The notes below the pieces were generated by a model, which ran no database searches, was not told the DNA's origin, and saw only the letters and a list, made by a program, of their open reading frames with translations. A stretch of DNA of 64,000 bases from Numida meleagris (taxonomy: Eukaryota; Chordata; Aves; Galliformes; Numididae), in contig NC_034424.1 in assembly GCF_002078875.1 (NCBI RefSeq), positions 3,816,633-3,880,632 on the forward strand, written 5' to 3'. A program made the translations under genes and the position numbers. This document shows positions 48,931-61,791 of this stretch, one piece after another. The number at the start of each line of letters is the position of its first letter. Position 1 is the stretch's first letter.

Positions 48931-51755
48931 CACCTTCATGCTACTGTTCCAGAATTAGCTAAGACTTTCCACAGAGCTGCTCAGAATTTTTTTGGATTGC
49001 TCATTTTTATGTCAGAAAAATGCCAATTCATCAGAGGCAAAACACTTTGTAGAAATTTGTTGATTTAAGGGGAAAAAAAAAGCATTTTGATAAAGTCAGC
49101 TTTTCTTTGGAACAGAATGTGTTGAGTTTTCTATTTGGAAAGGATTGGTTCAAGATTGTGTTTTGTTTTTCATTACATGTTGAATAATATATATCAAAAA
49201 ATCAAAATGAAGTGTTTTCTTAAACAGTATGCTGTGACTGAACAAAAATAAATTTTGTAATTTATGCACAAAGGAAACGTCCAAATTCAAGTACTACTTC
49301 TGTTGCATTTTGGAATAAAAATTTGTAGAAACACCTGAAAACACTACATAATAAACTAAACAGAATTTTTACTGTTCCCTATCATTAAAGCTGAGAATTC
49401 CAAGAGGTCCAGAAATTCGGATTCTTTCCTTCATGCCTACTACATTCTGCGTGCTAGCCTTTCATTTCTAATATATTCATTGCAACAATTTGGACCTGTA
49501 AGCAGAGAGCCTGAAGGAAAAAAATCAATGCCAAAACTGCCCCGAAGAGTGAAAAATAAAATGTTCAATCCAAAAGGCCAGCTGTTATCCCACACCTGAC
49601 ATTCTTTGCAATATTTCTGTTGTTCTGAAGTTCATTCCTGGTCAGGCACCATGCCACCACAGCCACATAGAGCGAACCCTTGGAATTGCAAGCAAACAGT
49701 GCCTATTTTGGTATGCTAGGAAGCTGGGGTTACCTAATGATCCTTGCAACTTTTATATCTTCTTGTTTTTTGGCTGGTGGAACACGAGCCATGGCTTCTC
49801 CTGGTACAGCTCCTGCTGCTGGGATAACCACAGCCCTGCCTGCCAGGATGAAAAGCCCCATTTAGCTCAGTGCTTCCTATGGGCACCAGGTTCTGCCACC
49901 GCTCCTAGTGGATGATGCCAAGGGAACCAGGGGCAGCTGAAAATGGGAGGATAAAGGGACCCCAAGCTGTTGGCTGCAAATTCTGGCCAGAGGCAGATCT
50001 ACCTCTGTTATCACACTGAGTGAATGAAGAATTTGGTGTGGCCATAAATTCTCCATGAATTTAACCACATCAGTTCTGCAGCCAACAATGGATACCCTTG
50101 TGCAGGAATCTTGCCAGGCTGAGACCTCACAGGGCTGGCATAGCATGGGCATTTGAGGGGGAACAGCTGTATCTGGAACCAGGGTTAAGATAAATGGCTG
50201 CTGAAGTGAGCTTGAAACCCCAGAAGTTTCACGATGGATACTATCCAGTGAGAGGTGTGCCACACGATTCACTCACCAACATAAGGGTTTAGGAAGGATC
50301 CTTTAGTCCATAGGACACTGCTCTGGGGGTGGTTTGGCTTCAAGTTCAGCTTCTTCTTTTGCCCTGCCTCCCCATATAGGGGAAGTTAAAAGCACATTCA
50401 TACACAGGAGTTTAAATTCAGACTGTAAATGTGAGCTAAAATATGCAGTAGCCCCAAATAACTCTATTTTTAGCAGCTTCTGAAATAGAAGCCAGAATCC
50501 TTCGAATGCAGGTCTCTCGCAGCAGGCATGCATCTATGCAGTACTCGGCAGTTGAAGGTTCTACTGGAAGGTCTATTGAAATCAATGAGCCTTAGGTTGA
50601 ATCTCATTGCAAAAAGATAATCAAATATCATATTAACTCTTAATTTGGAACAGCATATTAAATTAGAAGCACAAATTAACCTGAAACTGCTTTTATATAA
50701 TGAGAAGATTTAAAAACTGTGCGTCATGAGGGTGGGAGAATTCCTAGCCAATGCTCTTTTTACCAGTTCTGAATCCCAGAGCCAATCTACCTCCAGTGCT
50801 GCATTTCAACCTACTCCGTAAGTCCCCATTCTGGGAATTCCACTGAGAAGGAAGGATGAATAGTAAATAAAGACATCTCATACTTCCTAGTATTAATCTA
50901 CGAAGCACAGAAGGATTGTTAGTATGTAGACCCTAATCAATACCAAGAACTGAAACATCCCAGAGGATATTGAGAATCTGCACTGGCATCTGACCATCAA
51001 AAATAATAGCCTCTTCCATCTGTGCATCAATCCTGTTATACAGCTTCCCTAAAAACTGAAGAACCTCAGTCATCACTAGGATTAGATTCCAAAACCACTC
51101 AGGTCTGAGTATCTCAAACATTAAAGCAGTTTGGTACCCAAGTGTAAGGCCACCTCTATCTGAGAGTTATTTATTTCGTTCTCTGAGACTGTTCTGCTCT
51201 GTGCTAAATCTATCTTGTGACCACCTGGAGCGTTTGAGAGTCTTGGCTGTGATGCTTGTCTGTTTAGATAGACTGCAAGTAGAGCTGGTCAAAAAATTTT
51301 GACAGAACAGTTTTTCGCAGGAAAATGTAGTTCTCTTGAAATCGAAACATTACATGGGAACACGTCAATTTTGACAAACTTTTTTATGTTTAAAGTGTCA
51401 AAACAAATCATTTTGATTTTCTCTCTTCATTTCTGTTGTACTGAAATGTTTCGTTTTGAGGAGACAAACACATTATTTTTATGTTGTTTCAATTAATTTG
51501 CTTTGACATTTTTACTTATTCTGTACGGTGTTGATATATGTTTAATATGTTTAAAATATATTATGTAGTGCATGAAGTATTTGATGGTGTTTTAGTTATA
51601 ATATTTATTAACACTACGCCATGCCAAATATTTCCTGTAGCATTTTAATGCTGCAGAAACAGAAGATATTGATGGTCTCAAATTATTATTATTACTTTTT
51701 TGCCCGAAGAGATTTGTGTTCATAAGAATAAAGTTCTGATTCAAAATGGAGTTTT

Positions 51756-51786
51756 AATAAATAAATAAATAAATAAATAAGTAAAT
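51756..51786. repeat. (AATA)n microsatellite (copy 1)
   Basis: A run of six AATA-type units in tandem, ending AAGTAAAT. It recurs unchanged in length at 60251-60281. Confidence 0.9.
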
Positions 51787-52189
51787 CCACAAAAGCAACA
51801 TAAACACAAATAGCAGAAATCAGAAGGTACGAATTTTCTGAGGAAATAGCGTGTCCATTTTCCGAGCAGCTCTGTCAGTTCAGTGACTGCATAGCACAGC
51901 TCAGGCCTCCTCTGCACATAGGAAAATCAACTTTCTCTGCTTGTTTAATAAACAAATAAAGAAATAGATAAATAAGGAAAATGCAGATTTTCCCAGGGTG
52001 GAATCTGTGTGTAATGTCTTCACGAACATCAGGGACTTGAAAATCTTAATACCACTGACCTCCTGGGGCCTTTGGATTCTAAACCACTTACGGACTTTTA
52101 AAAGATATATTCTACCTCCTCCTTGGATGTCCACCTGTTAGTGTTTTTGTTTTTTTTTTTTTCTCTCTTTTAGAGACCATTTTTGCTCC

Positions 52190-52495
52190 TCCATGCGTAG
52201 CGGAGGGGAATTGCTCCCCATGCATTTGCGCCATCAAGCCAGTGCAGGAGGCAGCAGAAGCGGGTTGAAAAAAAGGGCAAAAGAGAAGCGAGAATGGCCA
52301 CACAGAGCAGAGTCTGCAGTGAAGCAGCTCTATTGATTCTTCATTTCACGGACGAAAATGTCCCCGATGGCCCCTACGCATTTGCTGTGGTTCGATCGGA
52401 GATGGAGGGCAGCGGGGCTCGTTGCTCCGTACTAGGCCCTGTGCTAGGCCGCACCGCCAGCTGCTGCTTGCAGGCTGAGAGGCGAGAGGCAGAAG
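52190..52495. promoter_or_regulatory. small CpG-rich patch (copy 1), possible promoter or conserved element
   Basis: I count about 17 CpGs in about 300 bp at roughly 55% GC, an observed/expected ratio near 0.7-0.8, in surroundings where CpG is rare. This is island-like in ratio but short. It is one of the better candidates in the window for an untranslated first exon or promoter of BRINP1, or for a conserved element. It also holds a 68-codon plus-strand frame (52294-52500) with no domain I recognise. There is no direct evidence of transcription. Confidence 0.3.
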
Positions 52496-52974
52496 AATGA
52501 GCATCCCCTGTCTTTGGAGGCTTATTTAATGTAGCAGGGGCTTTTCTGCCTGCTTTCCTTCTTCAAGGGATGTGTCCCTACAGCCAGGCACCACAATTGA
52601 AATGCTGAATCCCCCCATGCAGCTGCTCAGAGTGCACCTTTGCATGCAGATTCGCCTGGTTGTCTACAGTTGCTCCAGCTGGTCTGTCACTACAGATTAC
52701 AGCTTTTTTACTAATAGCAAGGCACTGCCCTAGTCTGAGACTTCCATTAAGGGCTGATGTTCCCACCTCCCCGCCCCACAGATGGCTCCCTCCCAGCCGA
52801 CACTTCTGTATGCCTGGCCTCATTGCTGCGGTGTGGGAGAAGCTAAGTGCCTCAATTTATTTCCATGTTAGACAACAGTGGAACAAGTTGGAGGCAGAAA
52901 AAGATGATAGAAGATGAAGAAATTTTAAAGTTGGGACTTAGTAACTTGAAGGGTGATCTTATCCCTTGTCACCT

Positions 52975-53296
52975 GCACATCCATAATATTGCAACCCCAT
53001 CCCTTTGACAGCAACAGTACCACCGAGCACTGAATTATCCCCTGGAAGAGTCCTTGAGCAAAATGCTTCGTGATGCCAAGCTGCACTGTAGAGTCTCTTT
53101 GGAGAGGAAGAATGCTCCTGCAGGGAGAGATTGCCCATCCAAGCCAGGTACTGGAAATCATTAGCCCTTCATTGCCAGAGGATTTGAAGGCTGCTGACAG
53201 ATCGAAAAGAATTGGCATGGACACTTGACCTTTCTCCATTGCCAGCAGGAAATCATTGACCAGGAAGAATAGCACATGCTCTTCTCGTCTCTGCAA
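52975..53296 (-). pseudogene. degenerate non-LTR reverse transcriptase relic (copy 1)
   Basis: A minus-strand frame of 123 codons includes NDFLLAMEKGQVSMPILFDL directly followed by SAAF. This is the LINE reverse transcriptase block usually reading 'NDLL.A.d.G..s.l.LLDLSAAFDT.DH', containing the first catalytic aspartate region. Further on, WLGWAISPCRSILPL, STVQLG and FAQGLFQGIIQCSVVLL echo 'WLGI.g.al.Wf.SfLs.R...VqlG' and 'gvpQGsvLsP.LF', though weakly. The DTVDH motif after the block is lost and the YADD region is not visible. It is probably an L2/CR1-clade relic; no flanking element ends are seen. Confidence 0.55.
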
Positions 53297-53904
53297 GGGG
53301 AGGGAAGAAGGTCTGAAGACTACAGAGCTATTTGTAAAACAAACGCTACAGCTTCAACACAACCTGTGCAGTTGGCCAGTGCTGCACTTATGGGCATAAT
53401 GGAGGGGTGACTTTCAGTTTGGCATGTGTCAGATGTCATCACAGCTCCTCCTGTTCCAAAGGGGACTTTTAGAATGAGGGTCTACCCAGAAGATTCCTTG
53501 TGGATGCCGATAGATTCACATCTTTGCAGGCTGGGAACAGGACAGGACATGTTGAAGTGCAGCTTATTATTCATTAGTACAGTGTCCTGCCAAAGAAAGA
53601 GCCAGGTCCCCTGCACCAGCATGCACGCAGCCGAATTCCCTACTCTGCATCCTCCTCAAGTGACTGCCTGACAGCGATCTGAAGCAGGCATCACATTTGT
53701 TTCTCTAACAGCCTGACTCCCAGGAAGACACTGTGCAATCAGCTAGCCAAAACCAAATCTGAAAAACACCTCCATCACTGGTCATGACTAATTAATTCTG
53801 CTTCGACATTCCCCAGGGCACCTACCAGCTAGTAAAAGCTGCTGGAGAAAGAGACACTGCTGTGGAAAAGGAATAAATAGATTTTCTTCAACTGCAGCCA
53901 TAGA

Positions 53905-53940
53905 ATTAGATAATAAATAACTAGATAGATAAATAATTTT
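53905..53940. repeat. AT-rich (TAGA/AATA) low-complexity (copy 1)
   Basis: Imperfect 'ataataaataactagatagataaataat' run. A copy is present 8,495 bp to the right. Confidence 0.7.
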
Positions 53941-55033
53941 CTATGAGTGGCAAATCAAATGCAGAACAAGAATAAGAATGGCTAGCTGGCTTATCCCGTG
54001 AGATCGAAGGTGTTTGGAAGGAGTTTCCAAAGAAGGATATTTAAAGTCTACTGTGCTCGTGAAGGCATAAGCCTGAAGTCATCTATCATGTCTAATGTGA
54101 CTGTTTACAAAGACAGCCAACTATTCTTGGACATTTTATTCTTGATATAATATTCTTGGCTCAAAGTAGCTCAAGGAAGCGTCTTCCTAATTTACATCTC
54201 AGTTTTCTCCCTTCCCCTGCCTGGATTGCAGGCTTTGTTCCCAGAGTATCAGTACAGTCCCCCCCCACCAGCTGCCATGTGCTTGGTCTCTATTCTCCAG
54301 AGAGCTGTAGGTACCAGCCCAGATATGGATTCTTCAGTCTTTTCTCCTGTCTGGCCCTTAAATGCTTCTCCTCCCTAAATCCATGTGCTCTGTTCACATC
54401 AGTCCATTAACCACACAACAGAGACTCCAGAGACAAAAATGTTATTCTGCACAACTTGAGGACATTGGCAGGAGTTCCAGCAGCATCCCGGATTCAGGTA
54501 CTGACCCCATACTGTGCATTGTACCAAGCAGATGGCAGTCTAATCCCTGCCAGCACGCAATGCCCAGTGCGCAGAGAGCACCCGTAACCCCTGTCTGATC
54601 AAATATGCATACTCACATCTGATTTTACTTGAGCACTAGAAGTCCCTGTGCACTAACTCATCCAGGCAAATCAAATGCAAGACATCCAGACTTCAGTTCC
54701 TGCTACAGCAAAGAGTAAGAAACTGTTCATTCCTCTTTGCCCACATATCTCTGCTCTGTAAGTCTTCGCTCTACCTTTGGCCCTTGAGGATACAGGTCCC
54801 AGCTTTCAGACAGGTTTATGCTTTCCTCCTTAGACATTCAGTTTGGATCCTGTGCTCCTCCTGCAACCAAGGCTTCCACTCCCTGCCCACCTTCCTACAC
54901 ACCTTCAGCTGAAATCTGTTCACATCTGTCCCTTCCCTCCTTCTTTGCTTCTCTTCTCCTTCACCCATCCTGCTCCTTGTTCAGCCCTTGCAGCAGGCCC
55001 AGACAGGACGCGTTATTAACACTTGCCACTTCA

Positions 55034-55130
55034 TTAGTCATCTTCTGCAGGAGGAACAGAGGAGGAGAAAAGAGGAAAGTGCAAAAAGGGAGAGGAAGGA
55101 AAGTCGGATTAGAGAAAGAATGACAAAGAA
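55034..55130. repeat. purine-rich low-complexity tract (copy 1 end)
   Basis: 'gaggaacagaggaggagaaaagaggaaagtgcaaaaagggagaggaaggaaag' and flanks are about 85-90% purine on the plus strand. It is repeated in copy 2 near 63529-63625. Confidence 0.6.
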
Positions 55131-55503
55131 TTGAAGGTGTGAATGAGAAAGCGCTGCAGAAGAAGAAGTATGAGAAAAACCTAATGGGTGAGAAAGGGAT
55201 TTATAATTAATCTGCAGTCGTGTGAGAGAGCAGGGGAATGGAAGTCAAGACCATATACTTCTCCAAAGGCTTCCACTACTGATGTACTCTATGACTCCAG
55301 ACTAATCTTTTTATTTTCTCTTTTATCTCCCACTGCTCTGTACCCTTTGAGCATAAGTTATTTGAGGTATGAATTGTTTTTAACTGTGTGTAGCACAAAG
55401 GAAACTGCAATCATAAGCACTGAAGATGTGAGACATTATTTTTAACACACGCTAAAATCAGACACAAAAAAGTGCTTAGGGATCGACTGACAATGCTTAT
55501 TAA

Positions 55504-55603
55504 NNNNNNNNNNNNNNNNNNNNNNNNNNNNNNNNNNNNNNNNNNNNNNNNNNNNNNNNNNNNNNNNNNNNNNNNNNNNNNNNNNNNNNNNNNNNNNNNN
55601 NNN
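55504..55603. other. assembly gap, 100 Ns
   Basis: Exactly 100 N, the usual convention for a gap of unknown size. Frames reported across it (on the minus strand around 55411-55830) are artefacts of reading through N. Confidence 0.99.
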
Positions 55604-56674
55604 CTCCTCTGGAAACACTGGCCAGCAATCCAACCAAGCTGAGGACATTTCTTGTGTGTCAGGACCAGGGGAAAACAGGGAACATGGACAGAAAGGGATG
55701 GGAACGCCAATCTGTCAGGGTTTGTTAAGTCATACAAAGTTCTGAGGATAAGTCTGAGCCCTGGGAACACAGAATTTGGCCATTTATCCCTCGAGATATT
55801 GTAGCTCAAACTGCAATGGCTGATATCCAACTGGAGTCAGCGGTGGAGCTGCAAGCCAGTGGCTGCTCTGACTTTCTGATCAGTGCCTAAATTTTCACTT
55901 ATTCTTTACCCGTTTTAGTTTGAAGCATGTTCGAGCAGTTAGACCTGGGGGACATTCATCAGCTGGGAAATTTAGGGGTGAGGGATGACAAGAGGGGTGA
56001 TGAGAAATTCTTCTCAAACAATAACTGCACAGTTGAAAAATGCACTTCTGTTTTGGCAAATTGTTCGTGCTGAAAAAAAAATAATGATTGGGCAAAGTCA
56101 GTTTTGGTTTTGAGAGCACCAAGGGGACACATTTCCAAATTTCCGTTTGAAACTACCAGGGATAGTTTTTCCCCTTTTGATTTGTCCTTCCAGACTCTTA
56201 AGAGAGAACAGTTAGAAAAATATTTCTTTTGACCCCAAATGACTTAGAGGAAGAAAGGTCTTTTGCTTTTCAGTTTGTCAACACTTGGCTTACAACTTGT
56301 CAGAATACTCAGTGAACCAAGATCACCCTATGTATCCTTCTTTATTAATGCAGTTCAACCAGCAGTCTAAAGGAAGCAGCTTTTGTGCAAAGCCACTAAT
56401 TGCTCCCTGCTTAGAACAAGCTGAGAATCACACTGGTAACAACTAGGTACCTTATTTCAGTTCATTTGTCCCTGTACTCCAGCTAATTATAAACTACTAA
56501 TGTTATTATGTTGAGGTTCAGGGGCAACTTAAAACCAGAGTGCCGTGGGTGCAACCTCCCCAAAGTCACAACATCAGGTGGTGCTGGATACTATCTTCTG
56601 CATGCACACACTGAGATGGAAGGAAGAATCCCATTTTGAAGACAGTCCTGCTGAATCTGGAACTGGAACAATAT

Positions 56675-56800
56675 CATGATAGGTGCTGTGCAACCAGGAA
56701 GGCGGTCCATGCCCCAAAAAGCTTACAATCTAATTAGAAGACCAAGGACACCAGATGGCCAGGGACAGATGGGGAAACGCAAGGGAACAGTGAGATAATA
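56675..56800 (+). repeat. ancient MIR-like SINE relic (copy 2)
   Basis: Second copy of the relic at 48180-48305, inside the probable false duplication. Confidence 0.65.
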
Positions 56801-57264
56801 CCGCTCAGCGTGCTGCGGAGCAGTGGTGTCAGCACACCAGCAGCCCTACTGTTGGCAAGATTTTGATAGCTATTGTCATAAATGAGAGTTATAAATAGGG
56901 AGGCTGGATAATGAGCTAGCTTTGTAGATGTTTGTGAGGAACTCCTCTCATTTGTGAAGTGGCAGAGATAGAATGAATATAGATGATAATAATAATGATA
57001 GATCGCACTTTTCTGAGCTGCTTATTAGGAAAAAAATATGGTGGGTGGTGAGCAGTGATTTCTATTAAACACTGCCCCGAACTTGAAATTATTTCTACTA
57101 TTATTAAATTATTGTCCAAGCTAGTCCACTTCCCCATAATTTCATTCTAAGTTACACAAAAATGCAGCTCTGCTTTCTGTCTTCCTCAGTATTTATATAC
57201 CTTATATCAAAGTCCAGCAATCTCATAAGTGTTAATAGGTTTCTATCCTTGCAGTAGCTTGAGG

Positions 57265-57425
57265 AGATTGGGAAATGCTGTTTTTCCCATTCTGCAGAAT
57301 GGGAATTGAGACACGGGGTAGATTAATGGCTTGCCCCAGATCATTTCATAAGTGCTCCAGGAACTCAACCCAAATCTTTTAAGTCTCAGCTCGACACTAC
57401 GTCTCCTTGCAGTATCCTTCCTACG
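57265..57425 (+). repeat. MIR SINE relic (copy 2)
   Basis: Second copy of the relic at 48770-48930, with no substitution noticed. Confidence 0.7.
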
Positions 57426-60250
57426 CACCTTCATGCTACTGTTCCAGAATTAGCTAAGACTTTCCACAGAGCTGCTCAGAATTTTTTTGGATTGCTCATT
57501 TTTATGTCAGAAAAATGCCAATTCATCAGAGGCAAAACACTTTGTAGAAATTTGTTGATTTAAGGGGAAAAAAAAAGCATTTTGATAAAGTCAGCTTTTC
57601 TTTGGAACAGAATGTGTTGAGTTTTCTATTTGGAAAGGATTGGTTCAAGATTGTGTTTTGTTTTTCATTACATGTTGAATAATATATATCAAAAAATCAA
57701 AATGAAGTGTTTTCTTAAACAGTATGCTGTGACTGAACAAAAATAAATTTTGTAATTTATGCACAAAGGAAACGTCCAAATTCAAGTACTACTTCTGTTG
57801 CATTTTGGAATAAAAATTTGTAGAAACACCTGAAAACACTACATAATAAACTAAACAGAATTTTTACTGTTCCCTATCATTAAAGCTGAGAATTCCAAGA
57901 GGTCCAGAAATTCGGATTCTTTCCTTCATGCCTACTACATTCTGCGTGCTAGCCTTTCATTTCTAATATATTCATTGCAACAATTTGGACCTGTAAGCAG
58001 AGAGCCTGAAGGAAAAAAATCAATGCCAAAACTGCCCCGAAGAGTGAAAAATAAAATGTTCAATCCAAAAGGCCAGCTGTTATCCCACACCTGACATTCT
58101 TTGCAATATTTCTGTTGTTCTGAAGTTCATTCCTGGTCAGGCACCATGCCACCACAGCCACATAGAGCGAACCCTTGGAATTGCAAGCAAACAGTGCCTA
58201 TTTTGGTATGCTAGGAAGCTGGGGTTACCTAATGATCCTTGCAACTTTTATATCTTCTTGTTTTTTGGCTGGTGGAACACGAGCCATGGCTTCTCCTGGT
58301 ACAGCTCCTGCTGCTGGGATAACCACAGCCCTGCCTGCCAGGATGAAAAGCCCCATTTAGCTCAGTGCTTCCTATGGGCACCAGGTTCTGCCACCGCTCC
58401 TAGTGGATGATGCCAAGGGAACCAGGGGCAGCTGAAAATGGGAGGATAAAGGGACCCCAAGCTGTTGGCTGCAAATTCTGGCCAGAGGCAGATCTACCTC
58501 TGTTATCACACTGAGTGAATGAAGAATTTGGTGTGGCCATAAATTCTCCATGAATTTAACCACATCAGTTCTGCAGCCAACAATGGATACCCTTGTGCAG
58601 GAATCTTGCCAGGCTGAGACCTCACAGGGCTGGCATAGCATGGGCATTTGAGGGGGAACAGCTGTATCTGGAACCAGGGTTAAGATAAATGGCTGCTGAA
58701 GTGAGCTTGAAACCCCAGAAGTTTCACGATGGATACTATCCAGTGAGAGGTGTGCCACACGATTCACTCACCAACATAAGGGTTTAGGAAGGATCCTTTA
58801 GTCCATAGGACACTGCTCTGGGGGTGGTTTGGCTTCAAGTTCAGCTTCTTCTTTTGCCCTGCCTCCCCATATAGGGGAAGTTAAAAGCACATTCATACAC
58901 AGGAGTTTAAATTCAGACTGTAAATGTGAGCTAAAATATGCAGTAGCCCCAAATAACTCTATTTTTAGCAGCTTCTGAAATAGAAGCCAGAATCCTTCGA
59001 ATGCAGGTCTCTCGCAGCAGGCATGCATCTATGCAGTACTCGGCAGTTGAAGGTTCTACTGGAAGGTCTATTGAAATCAATGAGCCTTAGGTTGAATCTC
59101 ATTGCAAAAAGATAATCAAATATCATATTAACTCTTAATTTGGAACAGCATATTAAATTAGAAGCACAAATTAACCTGAAACTGCTTTTATATAATGAGA
59201 AGATTTAAAAACTGTGCGTCATGAGGGTGGGAGAATTCCTAGCCAATGCTCTTTTTACCAGTTCTGAATCCCAGAGCCAATCTACCTCCAGTGCTGCATT
59301 TCAACCTACTCCGTAAGTCCCCATTCTGGGAATTCCACTGAGAAGGAAGGATGAATAGTAAATAAAGACATCTCATACTTCCTAGTATTAATCTACGAAG
59401 CACAGAAGGATTGTTAGTATGTAGACCCTAATCAATACCAAGAACTGAAACATCCCAGAGGATATTGAGAATCTGCACTGGCATCTGACCATCAAAAATA
59501 ATAGCCTCTTCCATCTGTGCATCAATCCTGTTATACAGCTTCCCTAAAAACTGAAGAACCTCAGTCATCACCAGGATTAGATTCCAAAACCACTCAGGTC
59601 TGAGTATCTCAAACATTAAAGCAGTTTGGTACCCAAGTGTAAGGCCACCTCTATCTGAGAGTTATTTATTTCGTTCTCTGAGACTGTTCTGCTCTGTGCT
59701 AAATCTATCTTGTGACCACCTGGAGCGTTTGAGAGTCTTGGCTGTGATGCTTGTCTGTTTAGATAGACTGCAAGTAGAGCTGGTCAAAAAATTTTGACAG
59801 AACAGTTTTTCGCAGGAAAATGTAGTTCTCTTGAAATCGAAACATTACATGGGAACACGTCAATTTTGACAAACTTTTTTATGTTTAAAGTGTCAAAACA
59901 AATCATTTTGATTTTCTCTCTTCATTTCTGTTGTACTGAAATGTTTCGTTTTGAGGAGACAAACACATTATTTTTATGTTGTTTCAATTAATTTGCTTTG
60001 ACATTTTTACTTATTCTGTACGGTGTTGATATATGTTTAATATGTTTAAAATATATTATGTAGTGCATGAAGTATTTGATGGTGTTTTAGTTATAATATT
60101 TATTAACACTACACCATGCCAAATATTTCCTGTAGCATTTTAATGCTGCAGAAACAGAAGATATTGATGGTCTCAAATTATTATTATTACTTTTTTGCCC
60201 GAAGAGATTTGTGTTCATAAGAATAAAGTTCTGATTCAAAATGGAGTTTT

Positions 60251-60281
60251 AATAAATAAATAAATAAATAAATAAGTAAAT
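60251..60281. repeat. (AATA)n microsatellite (copy 2)
   Basis: It has the same repeat number as at 51756-51786, which argues against the two blocks having evolved apart for long. Confidence 0.9.
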
Positions 60282-60684
60282 CCACAAAAGCAACATAAAC
60301 ACAAATAGCAGAAATCAGAAGGTACGAATTTTCTGAGGAAATAGTGTGTCCATTTTCCGAGCAGCTCTGTCAGTTCAGTGACTGCATAGCACAGCTCAGG
60401 CCTCCTCTGCACATAGGAAAATCAACTTTCTCTGCTTGTTTAATAAACAAATAAAGAAATAGATAAATAAGGAAAATGCAGATTTTCCCAGGGTGGAATC
60501 TGTGTGTAATGTCTTCACGAACATCAGGGACTTGAAAATCTTAATACCACTGACCTCCTGGGGCCTTTGGATTCTAAACCACTTACGGACTTTTAAAAGA
60601 TATATTCTACCTCCTCCTTGGATGTCCACCTGTTAGTGTTTTTGTTTTTTTTTTTTTCTCTCTTTTAGAGACCATTTTTGCTCC

Positions 60685-60990
60685 TCCATGCGTAGCGGAG
60701 GGGAATTGCTCCCCATGCATTTGCGCCATCAAGCCAGTGCAGGAGGCAGCAGAAGCGGGTTGAAAAAAAGGGCAAAAGAGAAGCGAGAATGGCCACACAG
60801 AGCAGAGTCTGCAGTGAAGCAGCTCTATTGATTCTTCATTTCACGGACGAAAATGTCCCCGATGGCCCCTACGCATTTGCTGTGGTTCGATCGGAGATGG
60901 AGGGCAGCGGGGCTCGTTGCTCCGTACTAGGCCCTGTGCTAGGCCGCACCGCCAGCTGCTGCTTGCAGGCTGAGAGGCGAGAGGCAGAAG
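60685..60990. promoter_or_regulatory. small CpG-rich patch (copy 2)
   Basis: Second copy of the 52190-52495 patch; no substitutions noticed. Confidence 0.3.
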
Positions 60991-61469
60991 AATGAGCATC
61001 CCCTGTCTTTGGAGGCTTATTTAATGTAGCAGGGGCTTTTCTGCCTGCTTTCCTTCTTCAAGGGATGTGTCCCTACAGCCAGGCACCACAATTGAAATGC
61101 TGAATCCCCCCATGCAGCTGCTCAGAGTGCACCTTTGCATGCAGATTCGCCTGGTTGTCTACAGTTGCTCCAGCTGGTCTGTCACTACAGATTACAGCTT
61201 TTTTACTAATAGCAAGGCACTGCCCTAGTCTGAGACTTCCATTAAGGGCTGATGTTCCCACCTCCCCGCCCCACAGATGGCTCCCTCCCAGCCGACACTT
61301 CTGTATGCCTGGCCTCATTGCTGCGGTGTGGGAGAAGCTAAGTGCCTCAATTTATTTCCATGTTAGACAACAGTGGAACAAGTTGGAGGCAGAAAAAGAT
61401 GATAGAAGATGAAGAAATTTTAAAGTTGGGACTTAGTAACTTGAAGGGTGATCTTATCCCTTGTCACCT

Positions 61470-61791
61470 GCACATCCATAATATTGCAACCCCATCCCTT
61501 TGACAGCAACAGTACCACCGAGCACTGAATTATCCCCTGGAAGAGTCCTTGAGCAAAATGCTTCGTGATGCCAAGCTGCACTGTAGAGTCTCTTTGGAGA
61601 GGAAGAATGCTCCTGCAGGGAGAGATTGCCCATCCAAGCCAGGTACTGGAAATCATTAGCCCTTCATTGCCAGAGGATTTGAAGGCTGCTGACAGATCGA
61701 AAAGAATTGGCATGGACACTTGACCTTTCTCCATTGCCAGCAGGAAATCATTGACCAGGAAGAATAGCACATGCTCTTCTCGTCTCTGCAA
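61470..61791 (-). pseudogene. degenerate non-LTR reverse transcriptase relic (copy 2)
   Basis: Second copy of 52975-53296; the translated frame is identical. Confidence 0.55.

Larger units (their letters stand above)
47110..55503. repeat. duplicated block, copy 1 (contig end at gap)
   Basis: This 8,394-nt block recurs at 55604-63998 in the same orientation. The offset is 8,494 bp up to about 47579 and 8,495 bp afterwards, because of one extra A in the run near 56080. Substitutions seen by eye, given in copy 1 coordinates, are 47432, 47438, 48067, 48141, 51077, 51618, 51850, 54466 and 54716; eight of the nine are transitions. The copy ends exactly where the N run begins. This is probably the tail of one contig that overlaps the next. 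Confidence 0.95.

Noticed and set aside
55411..55830. Minus-strand frames spanning the N run
   Set aside because: The X residues come from Ns; an artefact of the gap.
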